64,000 nucleotides of DNA from Rhizobium deserti (GCF_004358025.1 NZ_SMTL01000004.1:62001-126000); one strand, 5' to 3'; numbered from the stretch's first letter, positions 9,552 through 18,572 are shown. Translations and numbers: made by a program. Notes: generated from the letters alone by a model not told the origin.

Positions 9552-12131
9552 ATGAACTCCGATGATCGTCAGCGCTTCAGCTTTAGCCAGTTCTTCGAGA
9601 ACTATCGCGGCTATCTCATTCCTTTGGCCGTCCTGCTGGTCTTCGGCTTCACGGCGTTCGCGATCTACGATCTGACAACGGAAGTCCGCTATGACGATGT
9701 CATTGCGGCTTTGACTGCAACCAAATGGTCCTCCATCGGGCTTGCCATCTTCTTCACCGCCTTGAGCTTCGTTGCCCTGATCGGCTACGACATGAACGCT
9801 CTCACCTATATCGGCAAGCGCCTGCGTTTCCTGCCGGTCTCCATGACGGCCTTCAGTGCTTATGCGGTCGGCAATACCGCTGGATTTGGGGCACTCAGCG
9901 GCGGCGCCATCCGTTTTCGCGGATATTCCCGTCTCGGCCTTACGCCCGACGAGGTTGGCCGGGTCATCGCCTTCGTCACGCTCGCGTTCGGGATCGGCCT
10001 TCTTGCCGTCACCGCCCTTGCATCATTGGTGACGGCGCCGAGGATCGGCGCTATTATCGGTATCGACGGGGCATGGGTTCGTTGGCTGGCTATCCTCATC
10101 CTGGTCGCGCTGTCGGTGCTTGTCATCATCGGGCGCGACGGGCGGGAAGTTGTGGTCGGCAAAGTGAAGCTCCGGCTTCCCGATACGCGTACATCCTCGC
10201 AGCAGTTCCTCATCACGGCACTTGATATCGCGGCCTCTGCTTCCGTGCTTTACGTACTCTTGCCGCAGACGGATATTGGCTGGCCCTCCTTCCTGGCGAT
10301 CTATGCAACAGCGGTTGGAGCCGGCGTGCTCAGCCATGTGCCGGGCGGGCTGGGCGTTTTCGAAGCCATTATCGTCGCTGCACTCGGCAATGCTGTGGAT
10401 CTTGATCAGGTCCTTGGAAGTCTCGTTCTCTACCGGGTCATCTATCATGTGCTGCCGCTCCTGGTGGCGACGCTGTTCATCATCGCTCTCGAAGTTCAGC
10501 AACTGACGCATCATCCGGTCGCGTCGACGCTCCGCAAGCTGGAATTCCGCCTCGCGCCGCTGCTGCTCGCGACGTTTGCAATGATTGCCGGGGCCATGCT
10601 GGTGTTTTCCAGCGTCACGCCGACGCCTGATTCAGATCTCGATATCCTTTTTAACTACTTGCCACTCCCGCTGGTCGAGAGTGCCCATTTCCTGTCCAGC
10701 ATCCTCGGTATCGTTCTTTTTGTGACGTCGAGAGGCCTCGCCCAAAGACTGGACGGCGCCTGGTGGACAGCCGTGGTCTGCACCGCACTAGCCTTGCTGT
10801 TTTCATTTGTAAGAGCTCTTGCGCTTTTTGAAGCAGGTTTCCTGGTCACGCTTCTGGTCGGCCTACTCCTCAGCGCAAAGCTGTTTACGCGGCCCGCATC
10901 GCTCTTCCGCCAGGCCCTAACGCCCGCTTGGATCGTGGCCATGCTCATCCTCGTCGCTGGCGCGCTGACTATCCTCTTCTTCGTCTACCGCGAGGTGGAC
11001 TACAGCCATGAGCTCTGGTGGCAGTTTGAATTCTCCGCCGAAGCTCCGCGCGGTCTTCGAGCAATCCTTGGCGTGGCGATCGCCTCGGCGGTCATCGCGA
11101 TTTTCAGCCTTTTGCGGCCCGCGGCTACCCGTACCGCACCCTCAACGGATGATGATGTCCAGCGTGCGATCTCCATCGTGATGTCGCAGGATTCGGCCGA
11201 TGCCAACCTTGTGCGCATGGGCGACAAGCGCCTGATGTTCTCAGACAATGGCAAGGCCTTCATCATGTACGGCATTCAGGGCCGCTCATGGATCGCCCTT
11301 TTCGATCCTGTCGGCCCTGCAGAGGAGACGCCTGAGCTTGTCTGGCGGTTTGTGGAAGAGGCCCGCGCCCAGGGTGGACGTGCCATATTCTACCAGATCT
11401 CGCCGGCGCTTCTGCCTTATTGCGCCGATGCTGGTTTGCGGGCCTTCAGGCTTGGCGAACTGGCGATTGTCGAACTTCCCCATTTTGACCTAAAGGGCAG
11501 CAGGCTCTCGGGACTGCGGCAGGCGGTCAACAAAGGATTGCGTGAGGGGCTGGAGTTCGAGGTGATACAGCAGGCGGAGGTGCTGGCCTCCATCGACGCG
11601 CTCAGGGCTGTCTCGGACTCGTGGCTCGCGCTGCACAGCACCCGCGAAAAGACGTTTTCGCTTGGAGCATTCCGCGAAGATTATGTCAGCGCGCAACCGG
11701 TCGCGGTTCTTCGTAAGGAGGGGCGGATCATCGCCTTTGCCACCCTTTCCCTCACGGACACCAGGAAAGAGGGAACTGTCGATCTGATGCGGTTTGCGCC
11801 GGACGCTCCGAAAGGCTCCATGGACTTCCTGTTTGTGCGGATCATGGAATATCTTCGGGATGCCGGTTATCGTGAGTTCAACCTTGGTATGGCGCCGCTG
11901 GCTGGCATGGCCCAGCGTGAAGCAGCTCCGGCCTGGGATCGCGTCGGCAGCGTGGTTTTCGAGCACGGCGAGCGGTTTTACAATTTCAAAGGCCTGAAGG
12001 CGTTTAAATCTAAGTTTCATCCCCGTTGGGAGCCTCGGTACCTAGCCGTCGCAAGCGTAGGTCCAGCCATTGCCATGATGGACGCGACTCTCCTGATTGG
12101 TGGCGGCTTGAGAGGAGTGGTCGGAAAATGA
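9552..12131 (+). CDS. lpiA: LpiA/MprF-type lysyl-phosphatidylglycerol synthase (bifunctional synthase/flippase)
   Basis: Inner-membrane enzyme of 859 residues from ATG 9552. The N-terminal half holds many membrane segments (flippase region of MprF). The C-terminal third is a soluble DUF2156/GNAT-like synthase domain, with stretches such as VDLMRFAPDAPKGSMDFLF and EFNLGMAPLAGMA. It transfers lysine from lysyl-tRNA to phosphatidylglycerol, which lowers surface negative charge. In Sinorhizobium and Rhizobium tropici lpiA is low-pH inducible and forms an operon with acvB/atvA, as here. The start is uncertain: no good ribosome site precedes 9552, and an in-frame ATG at 9429 would add 41 residues unlike the family. 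The stop overlaps the acvB start by four bases (ATGA). Confidence 0.9.
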   Translation: MNSDDRQRFSFSQFFENYRGYLIPLAVLLVFGFTAFAIYDLTTEVRYDDVIAALTATKWSSIGLAIFFTALSFVALIGYDMNALTYIGKRLRFLPVSMTAFSAYAVGNTAGFGALSGGAIRFRGYSRLGLTPDEVGRVIAFVTLAFGIGLLAVTALASLVTAPRIGAIIGIDGAWVRWLAILILVALSVLVIIGRDGREVVVGKVKLRLPDTRTSSQQFLITALDIAASASVLYVLLPQTDIGWPSFLAIYATAVGAGVLSHVPGGLGVFEAIIVAALGNAVDLDQVLGSLVLYRVIYHVLPLLVATLFIIALEVQQLTHHPVASTLRKLEFRLAPLLLATFAMIAGAMLVFSSVTPTPDSDLDILFNYLPLPLVESAHFLSSILGIVLFVTSRGLAQRLDGAWWTAVVCTALALLFSFVRALALFEAGFLVTLLVGLLLSAKLFTRPASLFRQALTPAWIVAMLILVAGALTILFFVYREVDYSHELWWQFEFSAEAPRGLRAILGVAIASAVIAIFSLLRPAATRTAPSTDDDVQRAISIVMSQDSADANLVRMGDKRLMFSDNGKAFIMYGIQGRSWIALFDPVGPAEETPELVWRFVEEARAQGGRAIFYQISPALLPYCADAGLRAFRLGELAIVELPHFDLKGSRLSGLRQAVNKGLREGLEFEVIQQAEVLASIDALRAVSDSWLALHSTREKTFSLGAFREDYVSAQPVAVLRKEGRIIAFATLSLTDTRKEGTVDLMRFAPDAPKGSMDFLFVRIMEYLRDAGYREFNLGMAPLAGMAQREAAPAWDRVGSVVFEHGERFYNFKGLKAFKSKFHPRWEPRYLAVASVGPAIAMMDATLLIGGGLRGVVGK

Positions 12132-13489
12132 AGATTTGGCGGATCGTCACGGTGCTGGCCGGCCCGCTTTTGTTTGGCCATCCTGCATGGGCGCAGCAAC
12201 CTGATTACCAGACTGGCATGATCCCGGCGCCGCATATCTCCCTGCCGGCCGGCAAGGACCTTGCTGCGATGGTCTTCCTGATTTCCAATGGACAGGGCTG
12301 GGGCGAGCGGGAGGAGGCGCAAGCCAAAGCCCTCGTTGAGGCCGGCGCGGCGGTCGTGGGAGTCGATTTCCCAAGCTATATGCGGGCGCTCGCCGAGGAC
12401 CAGGGCGATTGCGTCTACATGATTTCCGATGTGGAAGACATTTCACAACAGGTGCAGCGGCGTGTGGGCAATCCGGTCTACCGCCACCCGATCGTGGCCG
12501 GCATCGGGGAGGGCGGCGCGCTTGCGCTTGCAATGATCTCGCAGAGCCCGCTGGTGACGATCGGCCAGGCGGTTGCGGTGGATCCTGCCGCCGGAATTCC
12601 TCTTGCCAAGGAACTGTGCACGCCGGCGTCCAAGGAAAACCTCGGCGCTCGCACTATCTACGGGTTTCAGGACGGGCCGCTGCCGGCAGAAGTGACGGTA
12701 GCTCTGACCCAGGGCGCTGATCCGGCAGGCGTCGCGCATGCGCAAAAGCTGAAGCAGGAGCATCCGGATGTGCAGATACAGCAGATCCCCGGTACCGCCG
12801 ATGCTGCTTTCATGAACTTGCTGACCGAGCAAATTTCGCGGGGGAGAAAAAGCGATCAGCCTTTGGAGCTGCCGCTGACCGTTCTTGAAGCTGCCCCGGT
12901 GATGAATACGATGGCGGTGGTGTTTTCCGGAGACGGCGGCTGGCGCGACATCGATAGCGAGGTCGGCGGTTATCTTCAGAAACAGGGGATTCCTACGGTC
13001 GGCATCGACTCGCTGCGCTATTTCTGGTCGGAACGGCAGCCACAGGAAGTTGCCAACGACCTGTCGAGGATCATGAGCACCTATCGCCGTCAATGGGGCG
13101 TCTCCAATGTTATCCTCATTGGTTATTCTTTTGGCGCAGATGTCCTGCCTGCGGCTTATAATCTGCTTCCCGAGGCGGACAAAAGACGGATAAGGCAGAT
13201 ATCGCTGCTCGCCCTCTCAAAGGAGGTCGATTACGAAATCTCCGTTACCGGCTGGCTGGGCGTGGCGGGTGATGGAAAGGGCGGTGATACCGTCGCCGAG
13301 ATAGCCAAAATCGACCCGCACCTGGTTCAGTGCGTTTATGGCACGGACGAAGACGACGACCCCTGCCCGGATTTGAAAGCAAGGGGTGTGGAAACGGTTC
13401 CGATCGAGGGCGGCCACCATTTTGATGAGGATTACGAGGCGCTGGGTAAGCGGATCGTCGAAAGTCTGCTGACCCGCCTGAAGAAGTAG
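12128..13489 (+). CDS. acvB: AcvB/VirJ-family periplasmic hydrolase (lysyl-phosphatidylglycerol hydrolase)
   Basis: Secreted protein of 453 residues with a Sec signal peptide ending HPAWA (about residue 20). It has two VirJ-like alpha/beta-hydrolase halves. The C-terminal half has the nucleophile motif GYSFGAD at residues 332-338 and a late histidine in GGHHFDED near residue 430. The N-terminal half has GIGEG at 125-129, so the serine position is glycine and that half is probably not catalytic. Agrobacterium AcvB is reported to hydrolyse lysyl-phosphatidylglycerol and is needed for virulence. The ATGA overlap with lpiA implies coupled production of synthase and hydrolase. Confidence 0.9.
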   Translation: MKIWRIVTVLAGPLLFGHPAWAQQPDYQTGMIPAPHISLPAGKDLAAMVFLISNGQGWGEREEAQAKALVEAGAAVVGVDFPSYMRALAEDQGDCVYMISDVEDISQQVQRRVGNPVYRHPIVAGIGEGGALALAMISQSPLVTIGQAVAVDPAAGIPLAKELCTPASKENLGARTIYGFQDGPLPAEVTVALTQGADPAGVAHAQKLKQEHPDVQIQQIPGTADAAFMNLLTEQISRGRKSDQPLELPLTVLEAAPVMNTMAVVFSGDGGWRDIDSEVGGYLQKQGIPTVGIDSLRYFWSERQPQEVANDLSRIMSTYRRQWGVSNVILIGYSFGADVLPAAYNLLPEADKRRIRQISLLALSKEVDYEISVTGWLGVAGDGKGGDTVAEIAKIDPHLVQCVYGTDEDDDPCPDLKARGVETVPIEGGHHFDEDYEALGKRIVESLLTRLKK

Positions 13490-13509
13490 GCCGGGGTGAA
13501 GGCCCGGCC
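13489..13509. terminator. Hairpin at the convergent end of acvB
   Basis: GGCCGGG (13489-13495) pairs with CCCGGCC (13503-13509) around GTGAAGG. It begins at the last base of the acvB stop codon and lies between convergent genes. The downstream T-tract is poor (GTCTCAATTT), so termination may be partial. Confidence 0.5.
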
Positions 13510-13542
13510 GTCTCAATTTGTGTGGCGGCAGCGCCTTGCCGC

Positions 13543-14361
13543 TTACTGGGCGAGGCCGAGCGATTCCAGATAGTGTGCCGAGGCCGGTATCTTCGACTTG
13601 TCCTTGATCTCGATGATCAGCCGGGGATTGCTGCGCACACCTGACAATGCAGCAAAGACGGAATGCCAAAGGATGTTGCCTTCTCCGAGAGACCAATGGC
13701 GGTCGGCATAGCCGTCAGCGTCCTGCAGATGGATATGCTGGAGGCGCTCGCCCGCAGCCTTGACATAGTAGTCGACCGGCGGAGCGCCGGTTGAGCCGTA
13801 AGCGTAATGGGCGTGACCGGTGTCGATGGAAACAGCGACGGCCGGCGAGCCGAAGCTTTCTGCCAATGCGACCCGCGCATGCTGGTCGATATCCTCGATA
13901 TTCTCAAGCACGATGACTGCGCCGATATCCTCGGCCTGCCTGACCGCGTCGCGCATCGTCAGGTGGACGTATTCCACGGTCCGCTCACGTTCGCCCTCGT
14001 TGTTGTCGAGATTGTTGTAGGACCAGGTCGTATAGGGGCTATGGGCAACCATTTGTGTTGCACCAAGGGCCGCACATATGTCCAGCCCCTGTTTCATCCG
14101 CTTCGCGACAACGGCACGGATATCCGGATCCGGCGATGCGATGGTAAATCCCCAGAATGGTCCATGGATGCCAAGCCGGCCTTGGTGGCCGTCGAGCAGC
14201 GTTTTCGCCCGTTCGACAAGCGGCATCCAATCACCGTCCAGGACATCTGCGGTGACAAAATCCTGCAATTCGAGATCGCGCTGCTTATCGAAAAGCCAAT
14301 CGCGGTGAAGTTCAAGTTCATCCAACGTCATTGCAGCGCCGACCACGGGGAGAGAAGACAT
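13543..14361 (-). CDS. Sugar phosphate isomerase/epimerase-like TIM-barrel protein
   Basis: 272-residue protein of the AP-endonuclease-2/xylose-isomerase-like TIM-barrel superfamily. Motifs fitting metal-binding barrel strands include RLGIHGPFWGF, MVAHSPYT, VIVLENIED, SIDTGHAHYA and HIHLQDADG. The ATG at 14361 has TCGGAGGC upstream; a longer frame to 14553 lacks support. It stands alone on the minus strand, convergent with acvB and divergent from the terC-like gene. Substrate is unknown, since many such proteins act on inositol or keto-sugars. Confidence 0.75.
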   Translation of the reverse strand: MSSLPVVGAAMTLDELELHRDWLFDKQRDLELQDFVTADVLDGDWMPLVERAKTLLDGHQGRLGIHGPFWGFTIASPDPDIRAVVAKRMKQGLDICAALGATQMVAHSPYTTWSYNNLDNNEGERERTVEYVHLTMRDAVRQAEDIGAVIVLENIEDIDQHARVALAESFGSPAVAVSIDTGHAHYAYGSTGAPPVDYYVKAAGERLQHIHLQDADGYADRHWSLGEGNILWHSVFAALSGVRSNPRLIIEIKDKSKIPASAHYLESLGLAQ

Positions 14362-14745
14362 TTCGAAGCCTCCGAAAGGAAAGATAGGAACAGCCGGATC
14401 GCTTCCGGTATCGGAGCCGTGGCAGATTTTCATTATACTTGTGAGACGGGCGGGCGAGATTGCGAAGACATCAGCTATTGCCTTGTAAACTTCGCAGATT
14501 TTGCACCATCCCCAGATTGAAGGCCTTGAGTTTCCACAGGCATCCGGATACATGTCCTGATGCCAGGACCGGGCCCCTCTGGCAGCTCAGAGAGCTGCGA
14601 TGTCGGACTGGATCGTCCAACTTCGGTGCCTGGTGTTCGTGAAAATTGTCCGACAAAAGCAGTAATGGGACTTAGCAAGGTTTCAACTGCAGTGCTTATT
14701 GGACAGTCTCCGGCATGAGGCGCCCTGCCTTGAATGGGTTGCCAT
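14362..14745. promoter_or_regulatory. Divergent gap with a structured leader before the TerC-family gene
   Basis: No protein gene is visible in these 384 bp. Several inverted repeats occur: TGCGAAG (14461-14467) with CTTCGCA (14490-14496); a tight hairpin GCAGCTC (14582-14588), loop AGA, GAGCTGC (14592-14598); and TGTCGGAC (14601-14608) with GTCCGACA (14648-14655) enclosing 39 bases. The last two form consecutive stems about 80-165 bases upstream of the gene start, so a cis-acting RNA is possible. I could not match it to the yybP-ykoY manganese riboswitch that precedes some terC-like genes. Confidence 0.4.
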
Positions 14746-15399
14746 ATGATGGAAATTTTCACACCGGAGGGCTTTTCGGCTCTCATGCAAGTTATCATGA
14801 TCGACCTGGTGCTGGCCGGCGACAATGCGATCGTCATTGGCCTGGCCGCGGCAGGTCTGCCGAAGGACCAGCGTGCCAAAGCCATCCTGGTCGGTATCAT
14901 TGCCGCGACTGTCCTCCGTATCGGCTTTGCACTCGCCACAACCCAATTGCTGCAGATTGTCGGTCTTCTCCTGGCAGGCGGAGTGCTGCTCTTGTGGGTC
15001 TGCTGGAAGATGTGGCGGGAACTGCGTACGCCCCACAGTCACGACGACGATGCCAATGAGGCTCTGGCCAATGCCGACCTGAACGCCGATGGCAGTGTCG
15101 CGGGCGGCGCCCCACGCAAGACCTTTGCCCAAGCTGCCTGGCAGATCGTCATTGCGGACATATCCATGTCGCTCGACAACGTTCTGGCGGTGGCAGGTGC
15201 TGCGCATGAGCATCCAACGGTATTGATCTTCGGCCTGGTGCTTTCGATTGCGCTGATGGGGATTGCAGCAAGCTTCATTGCCCGCCTGCTGAACAAGCAT
15301 CGCTGGATTGCTTATGTCGGGTTACTGGTCATTCTTTACGTATCGCTGGAAATGATCTGGCGCGGCGCTCACGAAGTCTGGCCCTATCTGGGGCTCTGA
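14746..15399 (+). CDS. TerC-family integral membrane protein (YjbE-like)
   Basis: About 217 residues with seven predicted membrane segments. The paired acidic motifs LAGDNAIVIGLAA near residue 20 and ISMSLDNVLAVAGAA near residue 140 are the TerC family signature, thought to bind or transport metal ions. Between them is a hydrophilic loop with HSHDDDANEAL, rich in histidine and aspartate, a plausible metal-binding loop. Three in-frame starts are possible (14734, 14746, 14749); none has a clear ribosome site. Related proteins are linked to manganese export or metalation of secreted enzymes; no substrate can be assigned here. Confidence 0.8.
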   Translation: MMEIFTPEGFSALMQVIMIDLVLAGDNAIVIGLAAAGLPKDQRAKAILVGIIAATVLRIGFALATTQLLQIVGLLLAGGVLLLWVCWKMWRELRTPHSHDDDANEALANADLNADGSVAGGAPRKTFAQAAWQIVIADISMSLDNVLAVAGAAHEHPTVLIFGLVLSIALMGIAASFIARLLNKHRWIAYVGLLVILYVSLEMIWRGAHEVWPYLGL

Positions 15400-15412
15400 A
15401 GTCCTGGGAAAT

Positions 15413-15440
15413 GAAAGGCGCGGCCTCGGCTGCGCCTTTC
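15413..15440. terminator. Bidirectional terminator between the TerC-family gene and the acyltransferase gene
   Basis: GAAAGGCGCGGC (15413-15424) pairs with GCTGCGCCTTTC (15429-15440), twelve pairs with one G-T, around CTCG. The AAA/TTT ends within the stem give a U-tract in both directions, which suits two convergent genes. Confidence 0.75.
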
Positions 15441-15455
15441 ACTATGATCAGCCAA

Positions 15456-16535
15456 TCACGCTTCTCGCTGTATCCGCCGCGACAGATTTGATCGAAGGCT
15501 TGCGCCCAATCGCGTAACTGACCGGCGAGCAGCAGGCTCCACGGTCCTTGCAATCAGGGACGAGGCTAGGAGCAGGATCGTCAGAACAAGCGCCATGACC
15601 GTCCAACGGTTTCCAGGCGTTCCGAAATGGGCGAAAGCGGCATAGCCGATATTCTGATGCAGCAGGTAGAGCGGGTAAGTCAGCCCGCCAAGCGCCATCG
15701 CGAGCCGGGGCCGTATCGGCATCGAAGGTCCGAGCGCGGCAACCGCCACGCAGATGACAGCAAGCGGTCCCATCAGGAACAGTCCGCCCATGTTCCGATG
15801 GAAGCCATAGGTCGCCAGAAACTCCGCCTCGGTGATGAAAGGTGCCGCCGTGGCCCAACAGGTGGCGGCTAGAAGCATGCAGCATCCCGATACTGAGAAT
15901 GATTGCCTCAGCCTGAAGAGCACCAGGCCAAAGGCGAAATAGCCCGAATATTGAGTGATCAGCAGTTTTTGAAGCGCGCCGCTGTGCAACAAAGCTTCAT
16001 TGGCGACAGAGACGGAAAGCCAGACCGTGACAATCAGACGCCATTGCCGCTGAAACAACCCGGTCGCGATTAGCAGGAAAACCCAGCCGTAAAAGATGAT
16101 TTCGTAGGCGATGGTCCAATAGGCGCCATCCAGAAAGGGCTGCCCCAGCGCTCTGGAGATGATGATCCCATGAGCAAGCCATTGTTGAATGGTCGGCGGA
16201 GCAATCGTCGGAACCGGCCAAATGGCCAAGACGCCCGCAGTGATCGTCGCGCAGACGATGAAGCTCGGCCAGAGCCTTGCCACACGCCCGACCGCGAAAT
16301 CATAAGCCGACCGATCTTGTGCCGACATGGTGATGACATAACCCGAAATGCCGAAGAAGATCAGCAAGCCGGCATCGCACCACATAGCGAAAGGCGCCAG
16401 TTCAGGAAAGCCGAGGCCGCCGCTTTCGCCGGAAATCTGCATGCGAAAGCCGTAGTGGAAAAGCAAAACCATTATCGCTGAAGCCAGCCTCAAGATGTCG
16501 AGGTTGACAAGCCTTTCAGGCTTTCCGGCTGACAT
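15456..16535 (-). CDS. Acyltransferase 3 family membrane protein
   Basis: 359-residue integral membrane protein with about ten hydrophobic segments, characteristic of the acyltransferase-3 (OafA/ExoH/NodX-like) family. The first segment carries LDILRLASAIMVLLFHYGFR, with the conserved arginine and the catalytic histidine, and a later GISGYVITMSA loop fits the family. Such enzymes O-acylate exopolysaccharide, lipopolysaccharide or Nod factors at the membrane. The ATG at 16535 follows GGAGGTGGAG; an upstream in-frame ATG at 16565 is less well placed. No glycan biosynthesis genes flank it, so the acceptor is unknown. Confidence 0.82.
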   Translation of the reverse strand: MSAGKPERLVNLDILRLASAIMVLLFHYGFRMQISGESGGLGFPELAPFAMWCDAGLLIFFGISGYVITMSAQDRSAYDFAVGRVARLWPSFIVCATITAGVLAIWPVPTIAPPTIQQWLAHGIIISRALGQPFLDGAYWTIAYEIIFYGWVFLLIATGLFQRQWRLIVTVWLSVSVANEALLHSGALQKLLITQYSGYFAFGLVLFRLRQSFSVSGCCMLLAATCWATAAPFITEAEFLATYGFHRNMGGLFLMGPLAVICVAVAALGPSMPIRPRLAMALGGLTYPLYLLHQNIGYAAFAHFGTPGNRWTVMALVLTILLLASSLIARTVEPAARRSVTRLGASLRSNLSRRIQREA

Positions 16536-16706
16536 AGGCTCTCCACCTCCGTTGTGCTGCGGCAAGACTAACCCGCTGGTCTTTGAAAAAGGTGAAGAGG
16601 CTTGTGATTCTACGTGCGATCTTCTGACAAAAGGTTTCTCTTTCCATCACCGCGGCAGATCCACTAAGACCTCTAGTGGAAGCATGGGTCGGATAGGGAG
16701 GAAATA

Positions 16707-17528
16707 TTGTTTGTCTTTATTTGCTGTGCGTGTGGCACGTCCTTCGAGCAGGCGACCGACCAACCTCCTTCCTGCCTAATCTGCGCGGATGAGCGGCAAT
16801 ATGTTCCGCCTTCCGGGCAGACCTGGACCACGCCATCAAAGCTGGCGGCCAGCCATCGAAACAGCTGGCAGCAGCTGGAGCCTGGTCTTCTGTCCATCCA
16901 GACCATGCCCGCTTTCGCCATCAACCAGCGGGCGCTGCTGCTGCAGACACCATCCGGTAATGTCCTGTGGGATTGTATGGCCCATCTCGACGAAGCGACG
17001 AAAACGCTCATCGACGGCCTCGGGGGCATCAGCGCCATCGCTATTTCCCATCCCCATTATTACACGACCATGCAGGATTGGGCGGTGGCCTTCGACGCTC
17101 CCATCTACCTTCATGCAGCAGACCAGCAGTGGATCTGCCGCGCGTCGGATCATGTCAGGCTTTGGGACGAGGCAGCGCTTGCCCTTTCGTCTTCTGTCAC
17201 GCTGGTTCATGCCGGGGGACATTTTGCAGGTGGCACAGTGCTACACTGGACCGCGCAGGATGGCGTGGGTGTTCTGCTCGCGGGGGATATCGTCCAGGTG
17301 ACGCCTGGTGCGGATTATGTCTCCTTCATGTGGAGCTATCCGAACATGATCCCGCTCAGCGCGCCGGAGGTGGCGGATGTCGCGGAGCGCCTGGCTCCGT
17401 GGCCGTTCGAGCGGATCTATGGCGCCTTCTCGAGCCAGAATGTCCGGAACGATGGTCAGGCGATCGTCGCTCGCTCGGCCAAGCGCTACATCGAGCGGCT
17501 TTCCCAAGCTCCCAACACCAGCAGCTAG
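16707..17528 (+). CDS. MBL-fold hydrolase-like protein with N-terminal zinc ribbon
   Basis: 273 residues. The N-terminus has a CxxC...CxxC zinc ribbon (C6, C9, C23, C26). A metallo-beta-lactamase-like fold follows. The usual HxHxDH metal motif is reduced to SHPHYYTTMQDW near residue 114, keeping HxH but losing the Asp-His; a later GGHFAGG and LAGDIVQV keep His and Asp candidates. The gene starts with TTG at 16707, five bases after the strong ribosome site GGGAGG. The stop codon lies inside an 18-bp perfect palindrome. Activity is unknown; metal content may be altered or lost. Confidence 0.75.
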   Translation: MFVFICCACGTSFEQATDQPPSCLICADERQYVPPSGQTWTTPSKLAASHRNSWQQLEPGLLSIQTMPAFAINQRALLLQTPSGNVLWDCMAHLDEATKTLIDGLGGISAIAISHPHYYTTMQDWAVAFDAPIYLHAADQQWICRASDHVRLWDEAALALSSSVTLVHAGGHFAGGTVLHWTAQDGVGVLLAGDIVQVTPGADYVSFMWSYPNMIPLSAPEVADVAERLAPWPFERIYGAFSSQNVRNDGQAIVARSAKRYIERLSQAPNTSS

Positions 17529-17535
17529 CTGCTGG
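17518..17535. repeat. 18-bp perfect palindrome spanning the stop codon of the MBL-fold gene
   Basis: CCAGCAG (17518-17524), CTAG, CTGCTGG (17529-17535) is a perfect palindrome that can fold as a 7-bp stem with a four-base loop. The TAG stop (17526-17528) lies in the loop region. It sits between convergent genes and may serve as a compact bidirectional terminator, although no T-tract follows. Confidence 0.5.
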
Positions 17536-17561
17536 AATGATCCGCGAGCGGCAGTGCAGGA

Positions 17562-18485
17562 TCAAGGCGTGACGTCGCGCCGGCCGGCAAGCTGCTCGTT
17601 CATCCAGTCGGCGCTCGCCCGGATGCCGCCCAGCGGAAAGACATGAATGCGGTCTAGCAGGCTGTCCGGATGCGCAGCCTTGTAGTCGGCAATCTCATTG
17701 AGGAAATCCGTGGGCTCATAGGGAAGCAGGAGCTTGCTGAGATCCATGGCGCGCCTCTGCAACACGCTGATGGAGGGGCCGACCCCGCAACTCAGGGCAA
17801 ATTTTATCAGTGTCTGTAGTTTGGTCGGGCCGGCTATGCCCAGATGGATTGGCAGGCTGATCCCTGCTGCGGCGATGCGCTCCGCCCATGCGATGACCGG
17901 CTTGGCGTCGAACGCGAATTGCGTGACGATGGCCATCTCAGCGTCGGTCCGTTCGGAATAGCGCTGCTTGAACTTCAGAGCTTCATCGACAATCCTGCTG
18001 CTGCCATCGCGGTCGATGTCCTTGTTGCCTTCCGGATGCCCGGCGACATGCAGCCGCTTGAAGCCATAGCGGTCGAAAAGGCCGGACTCGATCAGCTGGA
18101 TCGAGCTGTCGAAATCGCCGGCGGGCGTCGATACGCCACCGCCCAGCAACAGGGCCTGCTCAACGCCCGCCTCGTTTCTGTAACGCCTGATCCAATCCTC
18201 CAGAACTGCGGCGCTTGGGATGATCCGAGACGGGAAATGCGGCATGACCGGGAAGCCGTCCTCATGAAGACGCTTTGCCGTCGCGACCATGTCTTCGATG
18301 GTGGTGCCTTCGATATGGGCGATATAAATACGGGTCCCAGCCGGAAGCAGCGTCTTGAAGTTGTCGATCTTGGCCGCCGTGCGGGGCATAACCTCGATCG
18401 AGTAATCTACGATGATGCCTTTGAAGCTGACGGGTTCAGGAGAACGCGCCTCCGGCTTCCCCCTGAAAAGGTTCATCAATGCCAT
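17562..18485 (-). CDS. metF: MetF-like methylenetetrahydrofolate reductase paired with O-demethylase
   Basis: 307-residue TIM-barrel protein of the methylenetetrahydrofolate reductase family, recognisable from IYIAHIEGTTIEDMV, PVMPHFPSRI, LLLGGGVSTPAG, TQFAFDAKPVIAWAERI and LPIHLGIAGPT. It lies 87 bp downstream of the LigM-type demethylase gene. In Sphingobium SYK-6, metF is likewise linked to ligM, where it reoxidises the 5-methyl-tetrahydrofolate produced by O-demethylation. The ATG at 18485 follows GGGAGGAGG; a longer frame to 18563 runs over this ribosome site and is unlikely. It is the last gene of the leftward aromatic cluster. Confidence 0.87.
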   Translation of the reverse strand: MALMNLFRGKPEARSPEPVSFKGIIVDYSIEVMPRTAAKIDNFKTLLPAGTRIYIAHIEGTTIEDMVATAKRLHEDGFPVMPHFPSRIIPSAAVLEDWIRRYRNEAGVEQALLLGGGVSTPAGDFDSSIQLIESGLFDRYGFKRLHVAGHPEGNKDIDRDGSSRIVDEALKFKQRYSERTDAEMAIVTQFAFDAKPVIAWAERIAAAGISLPIHLGIAGPTKLQTLIKFALSCGVGPSISVLQRRAMDLSKLLLPYEPTDFLNEIADYKAAHPDSLLDRIHVFPLGGIRASADWMNEQLAGRRDVTP

Positions 18486-18572
18486 GTTCCAATCCTCCTC
18501 CCGCAGCGGGATGAAACGCCCGGCCGAGACGGACGGTGCGGCGTGCGAGAGATCTTCTCGCACGCCAATTGA

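Noticed and set aside
14362..14745. yybP-ykoY manganese riboswitch before the TerC-family gene
   Set aside because: Stems are present but the conserved loop sequences of that riboswitch were not recognised.
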